A stretch of DNA of 21,272 nucleotides from Altererythrobacter sp. (GTDB lineage: Bacteria > Pseudomonadota > Alphaproteobacteria > Sphingomonadales > Sphingomonadaceae): contig JAGXGU010000084.1 in assembly GCA_024636575.1 (NCBI GenBank), positions 1 to 21,272 on the forward strand, written 5' to 3'. Below are positions 8,570 through 15,395 of this stretch, piece after piece. How positions within the stretch are numbered: position 1 is the stretch's first letter; the number at the start of each line of letters is the position of its first letter. Position numbers and translations under genes: made by a program. Under the pieces are notes generated by a model. It was given only the letters and a program-made list of their open reading frames with translations. It was not told where the DNA came from and ran no database searches.

Positions 8570-9859
8570 TCATCCCTCGTCCCCGAAATTGTCGGGCGCA
8601 TCCAGTCCGTAAGCGGTGTGCAGAACGCGCACCGCCAGTTCGGTTTCATCCTCGTCGATCATCACGCTGACCTTGATTTCGGAGGTGGTGATCGCCTGGA
8701 TATTGATGCCCCGGTCGGCCAGCGCCTTGAACATGGTTGCGGCCACGCCTGCGTGGCTTTTCATGCCCACGCCGACGACGCTGATCTTCGCTACTTTGCT
8801 GTCGGTGATGATGCGGTTGAACCCGATGGTATCGCGCTGGTCCTCCAGCAATGCCTGCGCCCGCGCCAGATCGGTTTGCGGCACGGTAAAGGTCACGTCA
8901 GTCTCGCCCTTGTCGCGGCCCACGTTCTGGATGATCATGTCGACATTGATCGAGGCATTGGCGAGCGGTTCGAAAATATGCGCCACCGCGCCCGGCTTGT
9001 CCGGCACGCGGGTCAGCGTGATCTTTGCCTCGTTCTTGTCATGCGCGATGCCGGTTACGTGCTGGCGTTCCATTTCACCATCCTCCAGAAGTTGTTCCAT
9101 CTCCTCTTCGGAGACAATCATTGTGCCGGGCAGATCGTCTGCCGGGGTCGCGTCATCGTCGATAAAGGATGACAGGACCTGCACTCGCACGCCCTCTTTC
9201 ATTGCCAGCCCGACGGACCGGGTCTGGAGCACCTTGGCCCCCACCGATGCCAGCTCCAGCATTTCCTCATAAGTCACTGCCTTCAGCTTGCGCGCCTTGG
9301 CCACGATGCGCGGGTCGGTGGTATAGACCCCGTCGACATCGGTGTAGATGTCGCAGCGATCCGCGCCGATCGCCGCCGCCACTGCCACCGCAGAAGTATC
9401 CGATCCGCCGCGCCCCAGCGTGGTGATCCGGCCTGCGCCAGATACGCCCTGAAAACCGGGAATGACCGCGATCTCGCCCGCATCCATCGCCGCGATCAAC
9501 GCGGCCGCATCGATATTGGCAACACGGGCCTTCGCATGGGCCTCGATCGTGCTGATCGGCATCTGCCAGCCGAGCCAGCTGCGCGCCTTGCAGCCCAGCG
9601 ATTGCAACGTCAGCGCCAGCAGGCCTGATGTCACCTGTTCGCCGCTGGCCACCACCACATCATATTCCGCGGGATCGAACAGCGGGTTCGCCTCGCGGCA
9701 GAAATTGACCAGCCGGTCCGTCTCGCCCGCCATCGCGCTGACCACCACCGCGACCGAATGGCCCGCGGCCTGCTGGCGGCGCACGATCCCCGCCACCCGG
9801 CGAATACGCTCGGTGCCGGCCATCGATGTGCCGCCGAATTTCATCACGATCCGGGCCAA
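8570..9859 (-). CDS. lysC: Aspartate kinase
   Basis: The 429-residue enzyme catalyses phosphorylation of aspartate, the first step toward lysine, threonine, methionine and diaminopimelate. The amino-acid kinase domain begins with KFGGTS (residues 7-12). It has VVASGEQVTSGL, TLGRGGSDTSAVAVA and YTDVDGVYTTDPR, all aspartokinase signatures. The C-terminal part (from about residue 275) contains two ACT domains (ITLTRVPDKPGAVAHIF and ISVVGVGMKSHAGVAATMF), the usual site of lysine/threonine feedback control. There is an acidic linker (EEEMEQLLEDGEMERQ) between kinase and ACT parts. It is divergent from ubiG, with 55 bases between the starts, and first in a unit with the antiporter and purT. Confidence 0.95.
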   Translation of the reverse strand: MARIVMKFGGTSMAGTERIRRVAGIVRRQQAAGHSVAVVVSAMAGETDRLVNFCREANPLFDPAEYDVVVASGEQVTSGLLALTLQSLGCKARSWLGWQMPISTIEAHAKARVANIDAAALIAAMDAGEIAVIPGFQGVSGAGRITTLGRGGSDTSAVAVAAAIGADRCDIYTDVDGVYTTDPRIVAKARKLKAVTYEEMLELASVGAKVLQTRSVGLAMKEGVRVQVLSSFIDDDATPADDLPGTMIVSEEEMEQLLEDGEMERQHVTGIAHDKNEAKITLTRVPDKPGAVAHIFEPLANASINVDMIIQNVGRDKGETDVTFTVPQTDLARAQALLEDQRDTIGFNRIITDSKVAKISVVGVGMKSHAGVAATMFKALADRGINIQAITTSEIKVSVMIDEDETELAVRVLHTAYGLDAPDNFGDEG

Positions 9860-9914
9860 TGTCTGCTGTGCCTCTCTGCTGGAACCAATTGCTCGTGGCT
9901 GTTAAGGGTGCAGG

Positions 9915-10700
9915 ATGAGCGATGCAACTGTAAGTATGAAAGCGGTTTCCCCCGCAACTGTCGGCCCTGCAACTATCGGCCATGCAACCATCCGGCCGGA
10001 AGAAGCTGCGCATTTCGGCGCGCTGGCGCGGGAATGGTGGGATCCGAAGGGCAGTTCGGCCATGCTCCACCAGCTCAACCCCGTCCGGCTCGGCTTTATC
10101 CGGCAGGCGATCGACCTGCACTGGGGCGGTGATATCGAGAGCGTGCGCCCGCTGTCGGGCAAGACCGCGCTGGATGTCGGCTGCGGCGCGGGCCTGCTGT
10201 GCGAACCGCTGGCGCGCCTGGGCGCGGGCGTGACCGGAGTCGATGCGGCGGCGGAAAATATCGCGGTGGCGGCTGCGCATGGCTCCGGTTCAGGCCTGGC
10301 GATAGACTACCGTGCGGGCGAGCTGGGTGAACTCGGCCTTGGCCGGTTCGATCTGGTGACCTGCATGGAAGTGATCGAACACGTTGCCGACAAGCCGCGC
10401 TTTGCCGCGCAGCTGGCGCGGCATCTTGCACCCGGCGGGTTGATGGTCCTGTCCACCCCCAACCGTACCGCCGCCTCCCGCCTGCTGCTGGTGGAGGGCG
10501 CGGAAGCCGTAGGCCTGGTCCCCAAGGGCACCCATCATTGGGAAGATTTCATCACCCCAGACGAACTATGCGATCTGTTCCGCGCCGCCGGACTGGACGT
10601 AACCGAAATGCGCGGGATCGGCTTCAGCCCGCTGAAGGGCCTGCATCTGTCGGACGATATGGCGCTGAATTACATCCTTACCGCGCGGCACCGGCAATAA
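9915..10700 (+). CDS. ubiG: Ubiquinone biosynthesis O-methyltransferase
   Basis: The 261-residue class I SAM methyltransferase carries out both O-methylations of ubiquinone synthesis. The UbiG signature is clear: EEAAHFGALAREWWDPKG, then LHQLNPVRLGFI. The SAM motif is ALDVGCGAGLL (D87-G93), followed by VTGVDAA and the motif VTCMEVIEHV. The C-terminal part has GTHHWEDFITPDEL, also typical. The start at 9915 has AAGG seven bases upstream. An extra N-terminal segment (residues 14-28) is made of three pentapeptides ATVGP-ATIGH-ATIRP encoded by a 15-base tandem repeat. The gene converges on the phosphodiesterase gene with only five bases between the stops and no visible terminator. Confidence 0.96.
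   Translation: MSDATVSMKAVSPATVGPATIGHATIRPEEAAHFGALAREWWDPKGSSAMLHQLNPVRLGFIRQAIDLHWGGDIESVRPLSGKTALDVGCGAGLLCEPLARLGAGVTGVDAAAENIAVAAAHGSGSGLAIDYRAGELGELGLGRFDLVTCMEVIEHVADKPRFAAQLARHLAPGGLMVLSTPNRTAASRLLLVEGAEAVGLVPKGTHHWEDFITPDELCDLFRAAGLDVTEMRGIGFSPLKGLHLSDDMALNYILTARHRQ
9954..9998 (+). repeat. Three-copy 15-base tandem repeat inside ubiG
   Basis: Copies start at 9954, 9969 and 9984: GCAACTGTCGGCCCT, GCAACTATCGGCCAT and a more diverged GCAACCATCCGGCCG. Being a multiple of three, it can change copy number without breaking the frame. It lies before the conserved UbiG domain. Confidence 0.8.
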
Positions 10701-10705
10701 TTGCT

Positions 10706-11767
10706 CTATTCGTGTGACTGGACAGAGAGGTCGCGGCTGGCGCGAATGGTCGGCAAGGGATCGTCCGTAAACACCCCGTCCACCTGCGCGCCCTTCAACA
10801 AGGCCCACAATCCGGGCAAATTTCCGGCCGCTGATGGAGTCTCGCCAAATCGCAGTGCTGGCGGCAGGAACGCGTTTTCCTTGCGCAGGGTCCACGCATG
10901 GACCAGCAGCCCGGCCGCATGGGCGTCTGCCACCAGCGAAGTCGGCGAACCATCGGGATTCAGCACCATCGGAATTGCAACACCAATGGCATCGGCATAT
11001 TTCGCCACCGCAGCAAGGCCCTCGGGCGTCGCCATGGCGGCATAGCGCATTTCAGGCGCGTCGGCCGGGCCGCCTTCGGGTGCCATCAACTGCACCAGCT
11101 TCCAGCCGCCCATGGTGCGCAGCCGCAGCAACGGGGCGACTTCAAAGCTCTGGATGAATAGCGGATCATTCGGGGTCAACCCGGCGCTGTCCAGTGCTGT
11201 TATCAGCAGATCAACCGTGTCGAAATTCACCTCCTGCTTCAGAAAAGCCGGGTGCTTGAGTTCGGGATAGAGGCCAATCCGGCGGCCGGTTTCCGCTTCC
11301 TTGGCCCTGACCAAGGCGATCACCTCGGCAAAACTCGGCACCGGATACAATCCATCGAACCGGGTATTGGCCGGGCGAATTTCGGGCAGCCTTTCCCGCG
11401 CGCGCAGGGTGCGCAATTCGGCCAGGGTGAAATCTTCCGCAAACCAGCCGGTGATATTTTGCCCGTCAATCAGCTTGGTCCGCTTGCGACCAGCAAATTG
11501 CGGGTGAGCCGCCACATCGGTGGTGCCGGAAATCTCGTTCTCGTGCCGCGCCACCAGTACCCCGTCCCTGGTCACGACCAGATCGGGCTCGATATAATCT
11601 GCGCCCTGATCGATCGCCCGTTCATAGGCGGCCAATGTATGTTCGGGCCGCTCTCCGCTTGCGCCGCGATGCGCAATGATCAGCAGGCCTTCGACCTGCG
11701 AATGGGCCGACGCGGGCGCTGTCGCCGCTGCCGCAGCCAGCACTATCAGGAAAAGCCCGCGTCCCAT
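10706..11767 (-). CDS. Secreted glycerophosphodiester phosphodiesterase (GlpQ-like)
   Basis: The 353-residue product hydrolyses glycerophosphodiesters to glycerol-3-phosphate and an alcohol. A Sec signal peptide is visible (LFLIVLAAAAATAPASA, cleavage likely after the ASA near residue 21), so it acts in the periplasm. The GDPD core shows HRGASGERPEHTLAAY, then IEPDLVVTRDG with the metal-binding Glu and Asp, then ARHE. The late motif LVHAWTLR and the end motif GVFTDDP are also present. A perfect AAGGAGG lies just upstream of the ATG at 11767. Its first 22 bases overlap the end of the upstream Spx/ArsC-family gene in another frame, so the two are co-transcribed. Confidence 0.92.
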   Translation of the reverse strand: MGRGLFLIVLAAAAATAPASAHSQVEGLLIIAHRGASGERPEHTLAAYERAIDQGADYIEPDLVVTRDGVLVARHENEISGTTDVAAHPQFAGRKRTKLIDGQNITGWFAEDFTLAELRTLRARERLPEIRPANTRFDGLYPVPSFAEVIALVRAKEAETGRRIGLYPELKHPAFLKQEVNFDTVDLLITALDSAGLTPNDPLFIQSFEVAPLLRLRTMGGWKLVQLMAPEGGPADAPEMRYAAMATPEGLAAVAKYADAIGVAIPMVLNPDGSPTSLVADAHAAGLLVHAWTLRKENAFLPPALRFGETPSAAGNLPGLWALLKGAQVDGVFTDDPLPTIRASRDLSVQSHE

Positions 11768-12108
11768 TCATCCTCCTTGAAGCCAACCAGCAACCCGCCC
11801 CCGGATTCGGCCCCAAATTCGACCACCGGGCGTTTGATCATGCTGGGGTTCTGGACCATCAATGTGACCGCCTTGTTGCTGTCCAGACCGGTCTTGTCCG
11901 CATCATCCAGCTTGCGGAAGGTGGTGCCGCGCTGGTTGAGCAGCACTTCCCAGCCCTTGTCCCGGACCCAGCCTTCCAGCCGCGCCGGGTCCACACCCGC
12001 TTTCTTGTAGTCATGGAAATCATACGCAATACCCCGTGCCTCAAGCCACTGCCGCGCCTTCTTCACGGTGTCGCAATTGGGGATGCCATACATCACGATC
12101 CTAGCCAT
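11746..12108 (-). CDS. Spx/ArsC-family thioredoxin-fold protein (YffB-like)
   Basis: The 120-residue protein begins ARIVMYGIPNCDTVKKARQWLE, the pattern of the YffB/ArsC-like reductases with a single N-terminal cysteine (C12). It continues with YDFHDYKKAGVD and a late NPSMIKRPVVE, equivalent to the ArsC/Spx 'xPxxIKRP' segment. ArsC family members reduce arsenate using glutathione or glutaredoxin, but YffB-like proteins have no proven arsenate activity and there is no ars operon here. It may be a glutathione-linked reductase. Its 3' end overlaps the phosphodiesterase gene by 22 bases. Upstream lies a 320-base stretch without genes. Confidence 0.88.
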   Translation of the reverse strand: MARIVMYGIPNCDTVKKARQWLEARGIAYDFHDYKKAGVDPARLEGWVRDKGWEVLLNQRGTTFRKLDDADKTGLDSNKAVTLMVQNPSMIKRPVVEFGAESGGGLLVGFKEDEWDAGFS

Positions 12109-12186
12109 TGATTTTGTGAGCCTTTTGTTCTCAACCAGATTCAGAGTCCAGTTGGCTTATGCCATAGAACTACGACTGCTCTGCCA

Positions 12187-12202
12187 CTTTTTTGGAAAAA
12201 AG
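12187..12202. repeat. Short inverted repeat CTTTTTT-GG-AAAAAAG
   Basis: Seven-base perfect arms are separated by two bases. The loop is too short for a normal transcription terminator hairpin. It is more likely a bent A-tract or a protein site, or chance. Confidence 0.4.
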
Positions 12203-12267
12203 CTGCCTTTCCGGACCCGGCAAAGGGGCGGACACTGGGTCAGCCATTTTGTTTCCCGAAAGCTGCT

Positions 12268-12279
12268 ATTCGATCGAAT
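12268..12279. promoter_or_regulatory. Perfect 12-base palindrome ATTCGATCGAAT upstream of the sensor kinase
   Basis: It is symmetrical about its centre and lies about 150 bases before the kinase start. It could be an operator for a dimeric regulator of either divergent gene. There is no direct evidence of function. Confidence 0.3.
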
Positions 12280-12428
12280 TACGCTTACAATGAGATATGC
12301 GCGGTTCGCAGCTGCTCGGCTGTTAATCCCAAGCACTGGACCAGATTAGGATTTTGCTTCCTTTGCCAATGGCCAGCCATTAACTCCATCGTTCGCCCAG
12401 CATCTGAGTGGGCCGCGAAGGACCTGCG

Positions 12429-13571
12429 ATGAATCATATAATAGAATACGGCGATTACATGCCTCATGGCATGTGCCTCCTTTGGCAGCCTTGGCTGGTT
12501 ATTCTGTGGGCAGGGTCCGATCTGTTGATCTTCCTGTCCTACATGGCAATCCCGTTCGCCTTGCTCACCGTGTTGCGTAAACGTAATGACGTGCCACATC
12601 GCGGTTTGGTCGTACTTTTTGCTTCATTTATCGTCTTGTGCGGCCTTACTCATCTCCTCGGCATCGTTACACTGTGGTATCCAATCTATCCTTGGGTTGG
12701 GTCCGTCAAGCTGGCGACAGGGATCGTATCGATGATCACTGCGATCGTATTGTTTCGACTAATTCCAGACCTGGCAAACCTTCCTTCTCCATCGGAGCTG
12801 GCCAGTGTGAATGCTTCGTTGCAAGGCGAAATACTTGCCCACAAGAAGACGCTCGCTTCACTCGAGTCGCAAATTGTTGAGCGCACCGGCGAACTGAAAA
12901 GTGCCAATGAGAAGCTTGCGGTACAAACCCAAGAAGCCAATCATCGCTCCGCTAATCTTCTTGCCGTCGCGGGCGCGCTTGCGAGTCAGAGTGCGCGAGG
13001 TATAGAATCGAAAGAAGATTTCGTCAGCACTTTGCTTGGTCGCTTGCAGGCACTCGCAAAGGCAACCACGTCTATCAACAAGGTTGAAGGAAAGCCTTCC
13101 GTAGATCTGGAAACCATCGTTCGTGGACAACTCGAGCCCATGCTCCAGACCTTCACGGATAGGGTCGAGATCGCCGGAGCTTCGATCAACGTCGCCTCGG
13201 AGGCTGCACAGCAAATATGCCTCGCATTGCATGAGCTCGCAACAAACTCACAGAAATACAACTTTCCGGTCTCTGCTAATACGCGCATCAAACTTGGATG
13301 GGCAATTACTCAAAACGATGCGGGCGAAAGCCAGTTTGAACTGCGCTGGCAAGAACAAATTCCTCCAGATTTAGTCTCGGAAGTTTCGAAAGGGGACCAT
13401 AAGGGTTTTGGCACTCAACTGTTGATGCGGGCCATACCAGCTACGCTCAAGGGGCATGCAAGCCGCGAGTTTATTGAACACGAACTCATTTACCAACTGT
13501 ACGCCCCTTTGGAAGCAATCAGCGCCGATTTCTATTTTAGCGATGATAGGGACCGAGGGTCTGTGCGATGA
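12429..13571 (+). CDS. Ethylene-receptor-like (ETR1-type) membrane sensor fused to an HWE-family histidine kinase
   Basis: The product has 380 residues. Three membrane helices (about 20-115) match the ETR1 ethylene/copper-binding domain. D31, Y38, I41, P42, F64, I68, C71 and H75 equal ETR1 D25, Y32, I35, P36, F58, I62, C65 and H69, all offset by six. After a three-residue gap, K94, P113 and D114 equal K91, P110 and D111. A coiled coil (about 123-170) leads to the phospho-acceptor H172 (EANHRSANLLA). The ATP-binding part has HELATN (H268-N273), W307-x-E309 and GFG (326-328), the His/Trp/Glu pattern of HWE kinases. The usual GAF domain is absent. The ATG at 12429 has AAGGA six bases upstream. 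GC is lower than in neighbours, and no response regulator is adjacent. The ligand (ethylene, copper or other) is inferred. Confidence 0.9.
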   Translation: MNHIIEYGDYMPHGMCLLWQPWLVILWAGSDLLIFLSYMAIPFALLTVLRKRNDVPHRGLVVLFASFIVLCGLTHLLGIVTLWYPIYPWVGSVKLATGIVSMITAIVLFRLIPDLANLPSPSELASVNASLQGEILAHKKTLASLESQIVERTGELKSANEKLAVQTQEANHRSANLLAVAGALASQSARGIESKEDFVSTLLGRLQALAKATTSINKVEGKPSVDLETIVRGQLEPMLQTFTDRVEIAGASINVASEAAQQICLALHELATNSQKYNFPVSANTRIKLGWAITQNDAGESQFELRWQEQIPPDLVSEVSKGDHKGFGTQLLMRAIPATLKGHASREFIEHELIYQLYAPLEAISADFYFSDDRDRGSVR

Positions 13572-13607
13572 CCGGTTGAACCTACCACCTCAAAGTGGAC
13601 GCTCAAG

Positions 13608-13709
13608 CTAACCGCGCTCTTTGCCAATAGCTGTCGTTCGGCGGTGAAATCCGTCTGCAATCATCCCGAATTGCTCGCAATTGGGAATGCCAAATTCTGG
13701 CGCCGCCAT
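13608..13709 (-). CDS. Small ORF (33 codons) with perfect Shine-Dalgarno, coupled to ruvC
   Basis: A perfect AGGAGG (13715-13720) overlaps the ruvC stop codon and lies five bases before an ATG. The frame reads MAAPEFGIPNCEQFGMIADG and ends in HRRTTAIGKERG before a TAG. I do not recognise the peptide, which has no signal or membrane segment. It may be a real small protein, or the surviving N-terminus of a larger gene cut off when the kinase region arrived. The ribosome site is the only positive evidence, so function is unknown. Confidence 0.4.
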   Translation of the reverse strand: MAAPEFGIPNCEQFGMIADGFHRRTTAIGKERG

Positions 13710-13718
13710 GATAGCCTC

Positions 13719-14192
13719 CTAAAGATTGCGGGTAAGATGTGCGTCTGCAATCGCCACCGCCAATGCGTCGGCGGCATCGGCGCCCGCGATTACCGCGCCC
13801 GGAAGCAGCACCTTGAGCATGGCCTGCACCTGCACCTTGTCCGCAGCCCCGGTGCCGACAACCGCCTTCTTCACCAGCCGCGCCGAATGTTCGTTCACGC
13901 ACAAGCCCGCCACGCCGCAGGCGGCCAGCACCGCCCCGCGCGCCTGCGCCAGCTTCAGCGTGGATTGCGGGTTTTTGTTGAGGAAGACTTCCTCCGCCGC
14001 CGCGCGGTCCGGCCGGTGCGCGGCGATCACCTGCGTCAATTCCTGCTGCAGGGCGGCCAGCCGCTGCGCCATCGGCGCCTTCGCATCGGTAGGAATCTGG
14101 CCATTGGCGATGTGGGTCAACCGGCTGCCTTCGCGGCGCACCACGCCCCAGCCGGTGCAGGACAGCGAGGGATCGAGCCCGAGAATGATCAT
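13719..14192 (-). CDS. ruvC: Crossover junction endodeoxyribonuclease RuvC
   Basis: The 157-residue Holliday-junction resolvase cuts recombination intermediates with RuvAB. It begins MIILGLDPSLSCTGWG, and the four catalytic acids are visible: D7, E67 (AAEEVFLNKNPQS), and D139 and D142 (GADAADALAVAIADAH). It is slightly shorter than the E. coli protein but keeps all motifs. The start ATG overlaps the DUF3147 stop by one base (TGATG), so translation is coupled to the upstream yebC-DUF3147 genes. No ruvA or ruvB follows within the window; the downstream side is the small ORF and the convergent kinase gene. Confidence 0.96.
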   Translation of the reverse strand: MIILGLDPSLSCTGWGVVRREGSRLTHIANGQIPTDAKAPMAQRLAALQQELTQVIAAHRPDRAAAEEVFLNKNPQSTLKLAQARGAVLAACGVAGLCVNEHSARLVKKAVVGTGAADKVQVQAMLKVLLPGAVIAGADAADALAVAIADAHLTRNL

Positions 14193-14542
14193 CAGAGGCG
14201 CAGGCCAAGACGGGGACCGAATGTCGCCATCAGCGAATAAAGCGCCACGGTTACGGCGCAGCCGACTGCGAGAGACATCCAGAACGGCACTCCTGCCCGC
14301 AGCAAAACCGGCATTATCAGGAACATCGGCAGCGAAGGCAGCACATACCAGAAGGTCGCGCCGGCGTGGACCGCCATGTTTTCCGCATCGGGCCGTTCAT
14401 GCCACAGCAGGATCATGCCCAGGATCGACACCAGCGGCAATGATGCCACAAGCGCCGCAGTGGCCGGCAGCCGCTTGCCAATCTCCGCAATCGCAACGAT
14501 CATCGCGCCGGCGACCAGGGCCTTGGCGATGAGCGCAAACAT
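14192..14542 (-). CDS. DUF3147-like small integral membrane protein
   Basis: The 116-residue hydrophobic protein has about four membrane segments (LIAKALVAGAMIVAIAEI, ALVASLPLVSILGMILLW, FWYVLPSLPMFLIMPVLL, SLAVGCAVTVALYSLM). The pattern matches DUF3147, a family of unknown function. I chose the ATG at 14542, whose last codon base arrangement TGATG overlaps the yebC stop by one base; the longer frame to 14596 lies inside yebC and is unlikely. The stop likewise overlaps the ruvC start. Its conserved placement between a translation factor and a DNA-repair gene does not reveal its role. Confidence 0.75.
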   Translation of the reverse strand: MFALIAKALVAGAMIVAIAEIGKRLPATAALVASLPLVSILGMILLWHERPDAENMAVHAGATFWYVLPSLPMFLIMPVLLRAGVPFWMSLAVGCAVTVALYSLMATFGPRLGLRL

Positions 14543-15291
14543 CAGTCCTGGTCCAGCCTGGCCATGATCTCGTCCGAAATCTCGTAATTGCCCCACACGG
14601 TCTGGACGTCATCATCATCGTCGAGCACGTCGAGCAATTTGAACAGCGTGCCTGCGCCCGCTTCATCCATATCCACGGTGATGTTGGGCTTCCATGCCAG
14701 CTTGACCGTTTCGGCCTCGCCCAGCAGTTTTTCGAGCGTGCCGGCCACTTCGTGCAGATCGTCGGCCGCGGTCCAGATTTCATGTTCATCCGCGCCGGAT
14801 TGGATATCTTCCGCGCCCGCTTCCATCGCGGCTTCCAGCATCTTGTCTTCGCTGCCCGCGCTGGCGGGGTAGACGATCAGCCCCAGCCGTTCAAAACCAT
14901 GCGCCACCGATCCGGTTGCGCCCAGATTGCCGCCATGCTTGGAAAAGGCGGTGCGCACATTGGTGGCGGTGCGGTTGCGGTTGTCGGTCAGCGCCTCGAC
15001 AATGATCGCGCTGCCGCCGGGGCCGTAGCCTTCGTAGCGGATTTCTTCGTAATCATCGCCTTCATTGGCACTCGCCTTGTCGATCGCGCGCTGGATATTG
15101 TCTTTCGGCATCGACTGCGCCTTGGCACTGTTGACCGCCAGCCGCAGCCGCGGGTTCATGTCGACATCGGGTGTGCCCATTTTGGCTGCGACGGTAATCT
15201 CGCGGCTGAGCTTGGAAAACATCGCCGAACGTTTTTTATCCTGCGCACCCTTGCGATGCATGATGTTCTTGAATTTGGAATGGCCTGCCAT
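14542..15291 (-). CDS. YebC/TACO1 family protein
   Basis: The 249-residue protein begins MAGHSKFKNIMHRKGAQDKKR, the hallmark of YebC. It is full length, with EGYGPGGSAIIVEALTDNRNRT in the middle and an acidic tail (LLDVLDDDDDVQTV). Family members have been described as transcriptional regulators and, more recently, as ribosome factors that relieve stalling on proline-rich stretches; mitochondrial TACO1 is a homologue. It heads the yebC-DUF3147-ruvC unit, a common gene neighbourhood. A 104-base gap separates it from gapR upstream, so it may have its own promoter. Confidence 0.94.
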   Translation of the reverse strand: MAGHSKFKNIMHRKGAQDKKRSAMFSKLSREITVAAKMGTPDVDMNPRLRLAVNSAKAQSMPKDNIQRAIDKASANEGDDYEEIRYEGYGPGGSAIIVEALTDNRNRTATNVRTAFSKHGGNLGATGSVAHGFERLGLIVYPASAGSEDKMLEAAMEAGAEDIQSGADEHEIWTAADDLHEVAGTLEKLLGEAETVKLAWKPNITVDMDEAGAGTLFKLLDVLDDDDDVQTVWGNYEISDEIMARLDQD

Positions 15292-15395
15292 GGGATCGCT
15301 TGTTGTTTGTTGGTGAACTACCGCACCGCCCTAGCGAAGCTGCGCATCAGGGGCAATCGCTCTCGGGATGGGTGCGGCAATTCCAAAGCCGGGGT

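Larger units (their letters stand above)
12109..12428. other. 320-base non-coding region between the Spx/ArsC-family gene and the sensor kinase
   Basis: It lies between two divergent genes, so it should contain promoters for both; I could not assign hexamers with confidence. It contains an A/T inverted repeat (12187-12202), a perfect 12-base palindrome (12268-12279), and two related phrases, AAGCTGCCTTTCCGG (12200-12214) and AAAGCTGCTATTCGA (12259-12273). The only open frames across it lack a ribosome site or family resemblance, and the longest starts inside the Spx/ArsC-family gene on the opposite strand. Confidence 0.6.

Noticed and set aside
12187..12202. Possible intrinsic terminator
   Set aside because: The arms are only A/T with a two-base gap, too short a loop for a stable hairpin, and there is no GC-rich stem.
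12068..12349. 93-codon open frame across the non-coding region before the kinase
   Set aside because: It starts antisense inside the Spx/ArsC-family gene, has no ribosome site, and its product shows no domain or membrane pattern I recognise.
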